Below are positions 1 to 8,413 of a DNA stretch of 41,872 bases, piece after piece. Made by a program: the position numbers and the translations under genes. The notes under the pieces are model-generated. The model had not been told where the DNA came from. It did not search any database and saw only the letters and a program-made list of their open reading frames with translations. Position 1 is the first letter of the stretch. Each line of letters starts with the position of its first letter. The stretch spans positions 1-41,872 of the forward strand of contig UQHH01000018.1 of NCBI GenBank assembly GCA_900540865.1, in the 5' to 3' direction. This stretch comes from an uncultured Oscillospiraceae bacterium (GTDB lineage Bacteria; Bacillota; Clostridia; Oscillospirales; Acutalibacteraceae).

Positions 1-625
1 TGCGCAGATTCTTTCAATGCAGCTCGATTCCTCCAACAAGAACCAGCCGCTCAAGGACTACACCCTGACCGACGAAACGAAGGTTATCGGCGGAACGGTC
101 GACCCGACCGAGCCGACTGACCCGACTGAACCTCCCACAGAGACTCCTACGCAGGCTCCTACAGAAGAGCCGACCACTCCGCCGGCAGGTGATGCGGTTA
201 TCAACGGCGTTTCTGCAAATATCGGCGACCAGGTGACCTACACGGCTTATATCAGCGCAAGCGAGGCTGCGGCTGGAATCATTGCCTACGTCCCTTATGC
301 TGACAGTGTGCTGAAGCTTTCCGAGGAAACGCTTTCTTTAAAAAAGAGCCAAGTCATCCCGGCCTTTGCGGCGGGCAGCTCTGTACTCAATTTTACTCCG
401 GTCGACGGCTCCAGCGCCGTGTATTTTAACTCGGCGGACCCGGACGAAGGCTACGATTTGCCGGAGGGAAGCGTTCTTGTGACTTTGACATTCGATGTTA
501 TTGGAAAAGGAACCGCTACGGTTTCGCCGCAGGTGAAACAGTTCCTGAGTATGCGCAAAGACGCTGACGGAAAGTATTTGAACCTGACCGATTATCAAAT
601 TACATCTAAACTGGTTAAAAAATAA
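1..625 (+). CDS. C-terminal part of a secreted cohesin-like domain protein (5' partial)
   Basis: The reading frame is open from base 2, so the gene begins outside the window; the first ATG at 17 is internal. The visible part has a short N-terminal piece, then a Pro/Thr/Glu linker of repeated PTEP-type units (about 95-185), then a beta-rich domain of about 140 residues. That domain opens with a GDQVTYTAYISA-like strand and contains an LKL step typical of cohesin-fold modules. No sortase signal or transmembrane anchor is seen at the end. Cohesin modules normally bind dockerins in amylosome or cellulosome assemblies or act in adhesion; that role here is inference. The linker and lack of cytosolic features support export. 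It ends just before a strong terminator. Cohesin assignment is moderate and rests on pattern alone. Confidence 0.6.
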   Translation, partial: AQILSMQLDSSNKNQPLKDYTLTDETKVIGGTVDPTEPTDPTEPPTETPTQAPTEEPTTPPAGDAVINGVSANIGDQVTYTAYISASEAAAGIIAYVPYADSVLKLSEETLSLKKSQVIPAFAAGSSVLNFTPVDGSSAVYFNSADPDEGYDLPEGSVLVTLTFDVIGKGTATVSPQVKQFLSMRKDADGKYLNLTDYQITSKLVKK

Positions 626-638
626 AAAAACTTCAGAG

Positions 639-670
639 CGCGCCGCGGGAAAACCGCGGCGCGTTCTTTT
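639..670 (+). terminator. Intrinsic terminator of the cohesin-like gene
   Basis: A perfect 10-bp GC-rich stem (639-648 with 654-663) with loop GAAAA is followed by TTCTTTTATTT. It sits 14 bases after the stop codon. Confidence 0.9.
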
Positions 671-706
671 ATTTAGTGAGAATGCGTGCATAAACAAACT
701 TCATAT

Positions 707-735
707 TTGCCAATTTGAGGGAGATATGATATAGT
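707..735 (+). promoter_or_regulatory. Sigma-A promoter for the CorC-family gene
   Basis: TTGCCA (707-712), a 17-base spacer and TATAGT (730-735) with a TG two bases before the -10 (extended -10). It lies about 75 bases upstream of the TTG start at 811. Confidence 0.5.
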
Positions 736-810
736 ATTTCCATAATGGCGGATTTTCCGGTTTTCCTGGAAAAAATAGCACCATCCGCAATTTTTATGAG
801 GTGATACTTT

Positions 811-2082
811 TTGGAAGTCAACATTTTAATGGGCGTGTGTATACTGCTGCTCATTATTCTATCCGCGTTTTTTTCTTCGGTTGAAACGGCGTTCTCCACA
901 GTGAATACGATTCGCCTGCGGCATGACGCGGAGAACGGAAGCAAACGGGCCAAAACGGCGCTTTCGATTACAGAAAATTATGACAAAGCGCTTACGACGA
1001 TTTTAATCGGGAACAATATCGTCAATATCGGCTGTTCGTCTATTGCAACGGTGCTGTGCCTGAATTTGTTCGGAGATATGGGCGCGGCAATCAGTACGGG
1101 CGCCGTGACCATACTTGTTTTGACCTTCGGAGAAATTTTGCCGAAATGTATAGCAAAGGAGCACGCAGACAGCTATTGCCTGCATACGGCGCAGGTCCTG
1201 CGGGTTTTGATGACGATATTCAGCCCCATTGTTTTCTTATTTGTCAAGCTGAAATCCTTTGTGCTTGACAGGATGCGCAAAAATGAAAAATCGCCGTCTG
1301 TTACTGAGGACGAGCTGAAATTTATTATAGAGAGCATCGAAGAGGAAGGCGTGCTTGAGGAGCAGGAACGCGAGCTTGTACAGTCGGCGCTCGATTTTGA
1401 TGAAAAAACAGTACAGGAGGTTCTAACGCCGCGCGTCGATATTACGGCGGTAGACATAGAGGACGACGCGAAGGAAGTAGCAAAGCTGATTTTGTCCGAG
1501 CGTTTTTCGAGGATTCCCGTTTATAAGGATAATATAGATAATATCGTCGGAATCCTGCATACGCGCGACTTCCTGGAAGCAATGATTCACGGTGAAAAGC
1601 CGGAAATCGCAAAGCTCATACAGCCCGCGTATTTTATTTATAAAAAGAAAAAGCTTTCCACTGTGCTTACAGACTTCAAACGCAAGAAGCTCCATATGGC
1701 AATCGTTTCCGACGAATACGGCGGAACGGTGGGCATTGTGACGATGGAGGATTTGCTTGAGGAAATCGTCGGGGAAATCTGGGACGAGGATGAAGAGGTT
1801 GAGCAGCAATACCGTGCGCTGCCCGGCGGCGGTTATGAAATCAATGGAGACATGGATATTGACGAAATGCTTTCGTTGTTTGAAATGAATGAAAACGCAA
1901 TCGAAAGCGACAGCGTTTCTGTTGGAGGCTGGGTGTTTGAAACGCTCGGCAGTATTCCAGAGAAGGGTGACAGCTTCCAATTTGGGGAGCTGTACATTAC
2001 CGTTACGGAGGTTACCGAGCAGCGTATTACGAAGCTTATCGTCCGGCGTAACGTAAATCAGACAGAAACTGACAAGGATTAA
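811..2082 (+). CDS. CNNM/CBS/CorC_HlyC-domain membrane protein (hemolysin C family)
   Basis: This 423-residue integral membrane protein has an N-terminal CNNM domain with about four hydrophobic segments (residues 1-140). It carries the family's SxxETAFS and GNNIVNI motifs. A CBS pair follows (roughly 195-325), including the typical VSDEYGGTVGIVTMEDLLEEIVGEI end, and then the CorC_HlyC domain. Family members are linked to magnesium or other cation efflux and resistance; the hemolysin name is historical. The start is TTG at 811, chosen because GAGGTG lies about 7 bases upstream; an ATG at 829 is possible but has no good ribosome site. It stands alone behind its own promoter. The exact ion is unknown. 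Confidence 0.9.
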   Translation: MEVNILMGVCILLLIILSAFFSSVETAFSTVNTIRLRHDAENGSKRAKTALSITENYDKALTTILIGNNIVNIGCSSIATVLCLNLFGDMGAAISTGAVTILVLTFGEILPKCIAKEHADSYCLHTAQVLRVLMTIFSPIVFLFVKLKSFVLDRMRKNEKSPSVTEDELKFIIESIEEEGVLEEQERELVQSALDFDEKTVQEVLTPRVDITAVDIEDDAKEVAKLILSERFSRIPVYKDNIDNIVGILHTRDFLEAMIHGEKPEIAKLIQPAYFIYKKKKLSTVLTDFKRKKLHMAIVSDEYGGTVGIVTMEDLLEEIVGEIWDEDEEVEQQYRALPGGGYEINGDMDIDEMLSLFEMNENAIESDSVSVGGWVFETLGSIPEKGDSFQFGELYITVTEVTEQRITKLIVRRNVNQTETDKD

Positions 2083-2110
2083 ACTGTCAGGTAAAAAAAC
2101 AGCATAAACA

Positions 2111-2148
2111 AAATCACCGCAGGAGAAAATAAAAGCGGTGATTTTTTT
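2111..2148 (+). terminator. Hairpin and U-tract between the CorC-type and CmpB-type genes
   Basis: A perfect 10-bp stem (2111-2120 with 2135-2144), a 14-base loop and a run of T (2142-2148). The T-run runs directly into the next gene's ATG, and the only AGGAG (2121-2125) lies in the loop. It probably ends transcription of the CorC-type gene and may limit expression of the next. Confidence 0.75.
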
Positions 2149-2538
2149 ATGAGAAAAATGAAACAGGATGGGTTTCTGTTTTCCTTCGGCGGAATTGCAT
2201 ATGGCTTGATAGAATTGTTATGGCGGCGGTATACGCACTGGTCGATGATTATTACGGGCGGCGTGTGTTTTGTCATGCTTTTCAGGATTTTTAATAAAAT
2301 GCAGCGGATTTCCCTGCTTAAAAAATGCCTGATTGGTTCGGCGGTTATCACTGGCGTGGAGCTGATTGTCGGCTGCGTCGTCAATCTTATTTTAAAGCTT
2401 GAGGTATGGGATTATTCCAACATGCCCTTAAACCTGCTCGGCCAAATCTGCCCGCTTTACAGCCTGCTGTGGGGTTTTTTAACCATTCCGATTGTATTTC
2501 TGTGCGGGAAAATGAAGCCTGTCGTCAAAAGAATCTGA
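2149..2538 (+). CDS. CmpB-family (DUF1113-like) four-helix membrane protein
   Basis: A 129-residue membrane protein with about four hydrophobic helices. It shows the family landmarks YGLIELLWRRYTHWSM near the N-terminus and WDYSNMPLNLLGQICP near residue 90. These mark the Firmicutes 'putative ABC-transporter type IV' (CmpB) family, whose biochemical role is not established. The start is uncertain: ATG at 2149 follows the U-tract of a terminator hairpin with no ribosome site at normal distance, while ATG at 2158 would trim three residues. It converges on ftsK and shares a bidirectional terminator with it. Confidence 0.8.
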   Translation: MRKMKQDGFLFSFGGIAYGLIELLWRRYTHWSMIITGGVCFVMLFRIFNKMQRISLLKKCLIGSAVITGVELIVGCVVNLILKLEVWDYSNMPLNLLGQICPLYSLLWGFLTIPIVFLCGKMKPVVKRI

Positions 2539-2545
2539 AACAAAA

Positions 2546-2570
2546 GGGGAGACAGAAAAACTGCCTCCCC
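2546..2570. terminator. Bidirectional terminator between the CmpB-type gene and ftsK
   Basis: The 10-base arms GGGGAGACAG and CTGCCTCCCC flank an AAAAA loop. On the minus strand the one odd pair becomes G-U and the stem is followed by TTTTGTTT; on the plus strand it is followed by AAATTTTT. It serves two convergent genes. Confidence 0.8.
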
Positions 2571-2580
2571 AAATTTTTAC

Positions 2581-5223
2581 CTATTCGCCGATTAAGTTGT
2601 TGCGCTCCAGCCATTCCTGATGCGTCATGAGCACCTGGCGGGACTTGGAGCCTTCGTGCGGGCCTACGATGCCCATCTGCTCCATTTCGTCAATCAGCCT
2701 GCCCGCGCGCGCATAGCCCAGGCGCAGGCGCCTCTGCAGCAGGGAGGTAGAGGCCTGTCCGGCCTCTACGACGCATTTGATAGCCTCCTCCAGCATCGGG
2801 TCGCGGTTTTCGTCGCCGCCGTTATTTGAAGCGGTATCCTTTCCGCCGGCTCCAATATCCTGTGAAGCGATTTTTTCAATCTGCTCCACAACAGTCTCGT
2901 CGTAATCGGACTGGTAGGATTTTTTGATATAGCCCGTGACGTTCTCAATTTCCTCATCGGAGGCATAACAGCCCTGCACACGCAGGGGCTTTGGCGCGCC
3001 GACGGGGGAGAAGAGCATGTCGCCCTTGCCGATGAGCTTTTCCGCTCCGCCGAAGTCCAGAATGGTTCTGGAATCGACCTGTGACGAGGTTTTCAGCGCG
3101 ATACGGCTTGGGATGTTCGCCTTGATAACGCCCGTAATAACGTTGACCGAAGGACGCTGTGTCGCGATGACCAGGTGCATGCCCGCCGCGCGCGCCATCT
3201 GTGCCAGTCGGCAGATGGATTCCTCCACCTCGTTAGGCGCCGCCATCATCAGGTCGGCCAGCTCGTCGATTGCAATGACAATCTGCGGCATCTTGCCGTC
3301 GGGAATCGGCAGGCCGTCGTCAGTAAGCGGGCGGTCCTCCTTTGGCGTTTCGGGCGGGATATTTGCGTAGCGCTTTCGGTACTTGTCTATCATGCTATTA
3401 TAAGCGTGGATGTCCCTTACATTATAAGCCGCAAACGTTTTGTAACGCTCCAGCATTTCGCTGACTGCCCAGTTGAGCGCGCCGGCCGCTTTTTTTACGT
3501 CCGACACAACCGGAATCAGCAGGTGGGGGATTCCCTTGTATTTTGAAAACTCGACCATCTTTGGGTCGATTAAAACGAGCTTTACTTCATCGGGGCTGCC
3601 CTTGTACAGAAGGCTCAGCAGGATGGAATTGACGCATACCGATTTACCGGAGCCGGTCGTACCCGCGATGAGCAGGTGCGGCATCTTCGCAAGGTCTGTC
3701 GCGACGATGTTGCCGGAAATATCACGTCCGAGCACCACGGTCAGCTTGCTCTTTTCGTGCTTGAATTCCTTGGAATCAATCAGCTCGCGCATAGTAACCA
3801 TGCCGACTACCTTGTTCGGCACCTCGATTCCAATCGCGGCCTTGCCGGGAATCGGCGCCTCAATCCTTACGCCGTCAGCGGCAAGGTTCAGCGCGATATC
3901 GTCAGAAAGGTTTGTAATTTTGCTGATTTTTACGCCGGCCGCCGGCTGCAGCTCAAACCGCGTAACGGATGGTCCGCGGCAGATATTGATGATATTGGCC
4001 TGCACGCCAAAGCTGTTGAGCGTGGAAATCAGCTTTTGTCCGTTTTCCTGCAGCTCGTCGAACGCGCCGCTGTCCTCGCTTGAAAAATTCGGGTGGAGCA
4101 AATCGGCAGGCGGGTAATGGTACCCATTTTCATTTTCCCTGTGCTTCTGTTCAGCGCTTTCCCCATCCAACTCAACGGGAACCGTCTGTGGGTCGGGCTG
4201 TATCTGGCCGGGGTCGCTCTTACGCGGCCTCTTCTTCTTTTCCATTACGTCCTTCGCGGCGAAGGTAGCCATGGGCTTTTCCGCGTCGTCCTCCTGTACG
4301 GGGGACGGCGTTTTGCCGTTCATCAGAATTTCAAGCCGCTTGCGCTTGTCGTTTAAATTCTCCGGCGTTTTGTTTTCCCCATCGATTGGAATATCGATTT
4401 TACCCATTCGGAACAGGGAGCCGGAAGCTTTGCTTTTTTCTTTCTTTAAATCCATGCCTGTTTCCAGCTCGGGGTTTTGGAAGAGCGGGGGGCGGCTTTC
4501 CAATTCCTCGCGCTCCCTTTGCTGCTGCTCGCGTTTGCGCACCATGCTTTCCCGCGCGGCGTTCATGCCCTGTGCGACCTTGTCCGCGGGCTTCTTCATA
4601 ATTTTGAAGATATGGCGCAGCGTAATGCCGAACAGGAACATAAAGCACAGCAGCATCGCAATAATGGAAAAGACCTCGGCGCCCGTCTTGCCGCACAGGA
4701 TAACCAGCGGGACACCGAGCACGCCGCTCAGAAGCCCGGCGCCTCCCGCGTCCGCTCCCTGCGTGTAGAGCCTTGAAAGCTCGCTGAAATACGAGATACC
4801 GGCTGCCGCCGGCGCTTTTAATATGTACATCAGAGACGATAAAAACACAATAAAGCCAATGGCAAGCGCGGTTTTCCCTGCCATTTTTGTGCCGAGCTGC
4901 TTATCGAGCGCCGTCATTACGGCAACATAGATAAGCAGAACCGGCCACAGCACAGCCAGCGTACCGAACAGGCCGAGCATAAAGCTGTGCAGGAACCGCC
5001 AGACGTTTTCGCCCGGTATAAAAATAATAAAGAGCAGCAGTACGGCGCCCGCAAGGAGCAAAAGCGCCTTAGACTGGCTTGAAAGGCGGCGCTGCTTCTG
5101 TTGCGCGGGCTGTTTTTTTGCCGGCTGTTTTCTCGCAGCCGCTTTTGCGGCGGGTTTTCTTGCCGGCGTTTTTTTGCCGCTTGCCGCTGTTTTTTTTGTG
5201 CCCTGCTTTGTTTTTGCTGCCAA
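2581..5223 (-). CDS. ftsK: FtsK/SpoIIIE-family DNA translocase
   Basis: An 880-residue septal DNA pump that moves chromosomal DNA through the closing division or sporulation septum. Residues 1-50 form a Lys/Ala/Pro-rich basic tail. About four membrane helices follow (50-205), then a charged linker (210-370) and the RecA-like motor. The motor has Walker A GTTGSGKS (about 520-527) and Walker B IVIAIDELADLMM. The last 65 residues are the winged-helix gamma domain that reads polar DNA sequences. The start is a TTG (5223-5221) with a weak AAGGGTG upstream. It lies downstream of uppP and a tepA-like gene; in Bacillus, tepA is also next to spoIIIE. Whether it works as FtsK, SpoIIIE or both cannot be told from sequence. 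Confidence 0.95.
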   Translation of the reverse strand: MAAKTKQGTKKTAASGKKTPARKPAAKAAARKQPAKKQPAQQKQRRLSSQSKALLLLAGAVLLLFIIFIPGENVWRFLHSFMLGLFGTLAVLWPVLLIYVAVMTALDKQLGTKMAGKTALAIGFIVFLSSLMYILKAPAAAGISYFSELSRLYTQGADAGGAGLLSGVLGVPLVILCGKTGAEVFSIIAMLLCFMFLFGITLRHIFKIMKKPADKVAQGMNAARESMVRKREQQQREREELESRPPLFQNPELETGMDLKKEKSKASGSLFRMGKIDIPIDGENKTPENLNDKRKRLEILMNGKTPSPVQEDDAEKPMATFAAKDVMEKKKRPRKSDPGQIQPDPQTVPVELDGESAEQKHRENENGYHYPPADLLHPNFSSEDSGAFDELQENGQKLISTLNSFGVQANIINICRGPSVTRFELQPAAGVKISKITNLSDDIALNLAADGVRIEAPIPGKAAIGIEVPNKVVGMVTMRELIDSKEFKHEKSKLTVVLGRDISGNIVATDLAKMPHLLIAGTTGSGKSVCVNSILLSLLYKGSPDEVKLVLIDPKMVEFSKYKGIPHLLIPVVSDVKKAAGALNWAVSEMLERYKTFAAYNVRDIHAYNSMIDKYRKRYANIPPETPKEDRPLTDDGLPIPDGKMPQIVIAIDELADLMMAAPNEVEESICRLAQMARAAGMHLVIATQRPSVNVITGVIKANIPSRIALKTSSQVDSRTILDFGGAEKLIGKGDMLFSPVGAPKPLRVQGCYASDEEIENVTGYIKKSYQSDYDETVVEQIEKIASQDIGAGGKDTASNNGGDENRDPMLEEAIKCVVEAGQASTSLLQRRLRLGYARAGRLIDEMEQMGIVGPHEGSKSRQVLMTHQEWLERNNLIGE

Positions 5224-5277
5224 GCTGATTCACACCCTTAATGTTTCACATCATCCAAAAGGAACGTTAGTTTATAC

Positions 5278-6240
5278 TTATCCGAAGGTAATCGGAGCGC
5301 CGGTAAATACATTTGCGCCCGTGTTCATTTCAATCAGGCTGATGATAATTACGGCGATACCGACGACCGCCGTGTAAATGACGAATATGTACATACGGTC
5401 CTTCGCAAGCATCCACTTGAACAGCAGGATGGCAAAGAAGCCGACGACCGCCGAGGTGATGACACCCACAATAATGGGCATAATTTCAATGGTGCTCATG
5501 ACGCCGGGCGTCGTGAGCGCGTCCTTGAGCTCAAGGACAGCCGCCGCGAGGATAGACGGGATAGCGAGCACGAAGGTGAAGTCGAGTGCCGTCTGCTTAT
5601 TGATACCGCGCAGCTCGCCCGCGGCGAGAGTAGAGCCGGAGCGGGAAAGGCCGGGGAATATTGCGGCGAAGCACTGGACTACGCCGACAGTCAGCGCGTC
5701 GATGATATTAAAGCGCGTCCTGCCCGCGCCGTTTTTCTTGACGATGCCTTTAGCCTCGTACCGTTTGGTTGTACGCTTGTTTGAAAGGATGCCGAGCGTC
5801 AGAAGCAGGCAGGTAAACAGCAGCGAAATACCCACGATGATGAAATAGCCGCTGTTGCCCGACCAGAGGTCCGCCAAATCCTTGCCGGCCATCCCGCCGC
5901 TGAACGGAATCGGGACAAACAGCAGGAACAGGGGAATCAGGCCGATAACGAGCATCACAAGCAGGTTGCGGTCGTCGTCCATCTCGCTCCATTTGAACTT
6001 GCCGGTAAAAATATCGCGCAACATGGAAAACAGCGCTTTGAACAGCCGCCCAATCAGCTTATAGTAAACGACGCAGACGGCGGCAAGCGTTCCGAGATGC
6101 AGCATGACGTTGAAGAACAAATTGTTTTCCGTCACGCCGAGGATATGCTGGGAAATGGAAAGATGGCCGCTGCTCGATACCGGCAGAAATTCGGTCAGCC
6201 CCTGTACGATGCCCTGAATAATCGCATCAAAAATATTCAT
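5278..6240 (-). CDS. uppP: Undecaprenyl-diphosphatase UppP (BacA family)
   Basis: A 320-residue polytopic membrane enzyme that dephosphorylates undecaprenyl diphosphate, renewing the lipid carrier for peptidoglycan and causing bacitracin tolerance. Both catalytic signatures are present: LTEFLPVSSSGHL close to the N-terminus and FPGLSRSGST in the second half. I start it at the ATG at 6240, which has GGAGG 8 bases upstream and begins MNIFDAIIQG. The open frame extends 55 residues further upstream, but that stretch is charged, has no ribosome site and covers intergenic hairpins. It lies between the tepA-like gene and ftsK and probably shares a transcript with one or both. Confidence 0.95.
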   Translation of the reverse strand: MNIFDAIIQGIVQGLTEFLPVSSSGHLSISQHILGVTENNLFFNVMLHLGTLAAVCVVYYKLIGRLFKALFSMLRDIFTGKFKWSEMDDDRNLLVMLVIGLIPLFLLFVPIPFSGGMAGKDLADLWSGNSGYFIIVGISLLFTCLLLTLGILSNKRTTKRYEAKGIVKKNGAGRTRFNIIDALTVGVVQCFAAIFPGLSRSGSTLAAGELRGINKQTALDFTFVLAIPSILAAAVLELKDALTTPGVMSTIEIMPIIVGVITSAVVGFFAILLFKWMLAKDRMYIFVIYTAVVGIAVIIISLIEMNTGANVFTGAPITFG

Positions 6241-6334
6241 TATGTATACCTCCAAATTGATTTCCTTTTCTCTATGTAAACGCCCGAAGCGGGGCGCAGA
6301 AGGCGGGCGTATGCCCGCCGAAACGCGTGAAGCG
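6241..6334 (-). other. GC-rich hairpins between the tepA-like gene and uppP
   Basis: On the minus strand GGCGGGC-ATAC-GCCCGCC (about 6303-6320) forms a tight 7-bp hairpin, with a second 5-bp CGCCC/GGGCG stem beside it. There is no U-tract, so these look like mRNA-stabilising or processing stems rather than a terminator. Confidence 0.4.
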
Positions 6335-7141
6335 TTACTTTTTTCTGGCCCTTTTTTCAGGCTGTTTTTTTGCTTTTCGTTTGTCTGCCGCGCGCTTGTC
6401 GTCAATCATTTTGTTCAGGCAGTTCATCGCGTCGGAAAGAGTACCGACGTCGTCGATTAAGCCTTCCTTTACGGCGTCGTCGCCTTCTAAAATAGTACCC
6501 ACGTCGAGCACCAGCTCGCCGATGTTCATCGCAAGCTCGTTGTAGCGGTCGTACGGGATATTGGAATTTTCGCTGACAAACGTGGTGATACGGTGCTGCA
6601 TACGCTTAAAATATTCAAACGTCTGCGGAACGCCTAAGGTCAGCCCCGTCATGCGTACGGGGTGTACGGTCATAGAGGCTGATTTGGCGATAAACGAGTG
6701 CTTCGCCGCAACCGCGAGCGGAATGCCGATGGAATGCCCGCCGCCTAAAACGACCGAAACGCTCGGCTTGGTCATTCCGGCCATCAGCTCGGCAATCGCA
6801 AGGCCCGCCTCAACGTCGCCGCCCACCGTGTTGAGCAGAATGAGCAGGCCGTCGATGCGTTCCTCTTCCTCAATCGCGACAAGCTGCGGTATCACGTGCT
6901 CGTATTTCGTCGTTTTGTTCTGGGAGGGGAGTATTGTATGGCCTTCAATCTGCCCGATTATAGTCAGGCAGTGGATGGTGTACTTTCCGTTATTTGTAAT
7001 AATGGAACCTGTTTCGTTGATTTTATCCGTGTTGCTTTCGCTGATGGGGCTCGATTCCTCCAGCGATTCGTTATTATCGTTATCTTGCTCGGACGGGTTG
7101 GGCACGAACTGGTCCTTTTTATCATTTTTTGAATTGCTCAT
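6335..7141 (-). CDS. tepA: TepA-like ClpP-fold serine peptidase
   Basis: A 268-residue protein of the ClpP/crotonase fold, close to Bacillus TepA/YmfB (translocation-enhancing protein). Residues 1-50 are a polar Asn/Ser/Glu tail of low complexity. The ClpP-like core runs from about 55 to 250. The presumed nucleophile is Ser137 in GGGHSIG and the presumed catalytic His is His160 in SMTVHP. The C-terminus is a basic KKQPEKRARKK tail. GGAG lies about 7 bases before the ATG. The tepA-spoIIIE pairing is known from Bacillus; here uppP sits between them. It is likely cytosolic; substrates are unknown. Confidence 0.85.
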   Translation of the reverse strand: MSNSKNDKKDQFVPNPSEQDNDNNESLEESSPISESNTDKINETGSIITNNGKYTIHCLTIIGQIEGHTILPSQNKTTKYEHVIPQLVAIEEEERIDGLLILLNTVGGDVEAGLAIAELMAGMTKPSVSVVLGGGHSIGIPLAVAAKHSFIAKSASMTVHPVRMTGLTLGVPQTFEYFKRMQHRITTFVSENSNIPYDRYNELAMNIGELVLDVGTILEGDDAVKEGLIDDVGTLSDAMNCLNKMIDDKRAADKRKAKKQPEKRARKK

Positions 7142-7377
7142 GATACAGCTCCTATCCTTAATTCAAACAGCGCTGTACCTGCGTTTTCTCTCAACACAGT
7201 ATAATGCGCCTTCAAGGAATAGTTTGCCGTTTTCTGCGCAATTTCATACGTATTTTATTATAGCATTTTATGGTGCTGACAGCAAGCATTTTCCACAAAA
7301 GAAGAAAGCGCGCATTTTTGCCGGGAGCTCCTTTTTCTTATTAAAATATAAATTTCTTTTATAAATTTTATAACAAA

Positions 7378-7400
7378 AAGAGGCGGTTTATCCGCCTCTT
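7378..7400 (-). terminator. Terminator of the purine-uptake operon
   Basis: A perfect 9-bp stem (AAGAGGCGG with CCGCCTCTT) with loop TTTAT. On the minus strand it is followed by TTTTTGTTATAAAATTT. It lies 30 bases beyond the last permease stop. The rest of 7142-7377 is AT-rich and shows no gene. Confidence 0.9.
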
Positions 7401-7429
7401 TCCATCCGCATATTGTTTTTTAAAGGCAG

Positions 7430-8413
7430 CTACCGTTCTTCCCTGTAATAGTTCAGGCCGAGCGACTGTGGCTGTGATAGATTTTTCTTTTTGCGCATGG
7501 AATTGACAATCAGCACCAGCGCCGTTACAAGGAACGGCAGCATGACGTAGAACGCCTTGGGGATGTCAGCCAAAAACGAGAGCGCCGGAAACGCGGTCGC
7601 AAAGTCGTTTGCGCGCACCTGGAAAACGGAGAACGCGCCGAATACGAGCGAACCAAGCAGCGCTTTCGCGGGGCTCCAGCTTGCAAAGATAACGAGCGCG
7701 ACGGAAATCCAGCCCTGCCCGTTGACGCAGCCGTTGTTCCATACGCCGTTGCCGTTGATGAGCGCGATGTACGCGCCGCCCAGGCCGCAGATGCCGCCGC
7801 CCAGGATGATGTTGAAATACTTCATCCGATTCACGTTCACGCCGGAGGCGTCCGCCGCGGCGGGATTTTCACCGACAGAGCGCATGCGCAGGCCGGCTCT
7901 TGTATGCTTGATATAAAACCAGCAGATAACCGCGACCGCAATGGCGAGATATACGAGGATATTATGGGAAAACAGTACCTTGCCGATATACGGGATGTCG
8001 CTTAGAAGCGGGATTTGCAGCTCGGAGAGCACGGCTGTAAAATCGCCGGAAAGCTTCGGGTTGCCGCCGGGCGTGCTCTGAATCATCTGCTCGCCGAAAA
8101 AGTTGGCAAAACCTGTGCCGAAAATCGTCAGCGCTAAGCCGGTAACGTTCTGGTTTGCCTGCAATGTTACGGTCAAAAACGCGAAAATCAGCGCGCCGAA
8201 CGCCGCCATTGCAAAGGAGGCAAGCAGGGAAAGCAGCAGGTTGCCCGTATGGAAGCCAATAAAGAAGCCCGCAAACGCGCCCATGTACATCATACCCTCG
8301 ACGCCCAGGTTTAGACTGCCGGATTTTTCGGTGATGATTTCGCCGGTCGTGCCGAGCAGCAGGGGCGTGCCGGCCTTGACAGCGGCAAACAGGAAATTAA
8401 CGATTGTTCCCAA
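7430..8413 (-). CDS. ABC permease of a BmpA-type nucleoside importer (NupQ/YufQ-like)
   Basis: A 327-residue membrane protein of the branched-chain/ribose-type permease superfamily, with 8-10 hydrophobic helices. The early TTGEIITEKSGSLNLGVEGMM segment and a GENPAAADASGVN loop are typical of the second permease of nucleoside importers (YufQ/NupQ). The start is TTG at 8413 with AAGGAG about 10 bases upstream, and it overlaps the previous permease by 17 bases, suggesting translational coupling. With the ATPase and lipoprotein upstream it would form an importer; the substrate is inferred from xpt in the same cluster. Confidence 0.9.
   Translation of the reverse strand: MGTIVNFLFAAVKAGTPLLLGTTGEIITEKSGSLNLGVEGMMYMGAFAGFFIGFHTGNLLLSLLASFAMAAFGALIFAFLTVTLQANQNVTGLALTIFGTGFANFFGEQMIQSTPGGNPKLSGDFTAVLSELQIPLLSDIPYIGKVLFSHNILVYLAIAVAVICWFYIKHTRAGLRMRSVGENPAAADASGVNVNRMKYFNIILGGGICGLGGAYIALINGNGVWNNGCVNGQGWISVALVIFASWSPAKALLGSLVFGAFSVFQVRANDFATAFPALSFLADIPKAFYVMLPFLVTALVLIVNSMRKKKNLSQPQSLGLNYYREER

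Noticed and set aside
6241..6405. 55-residue N-terminal extension of UppP
   Set aside because: It covers intergenic hairpins and has no ribosome site, while the inner ATG at 6240 has a perfect GGAGG and the family N-terminus.
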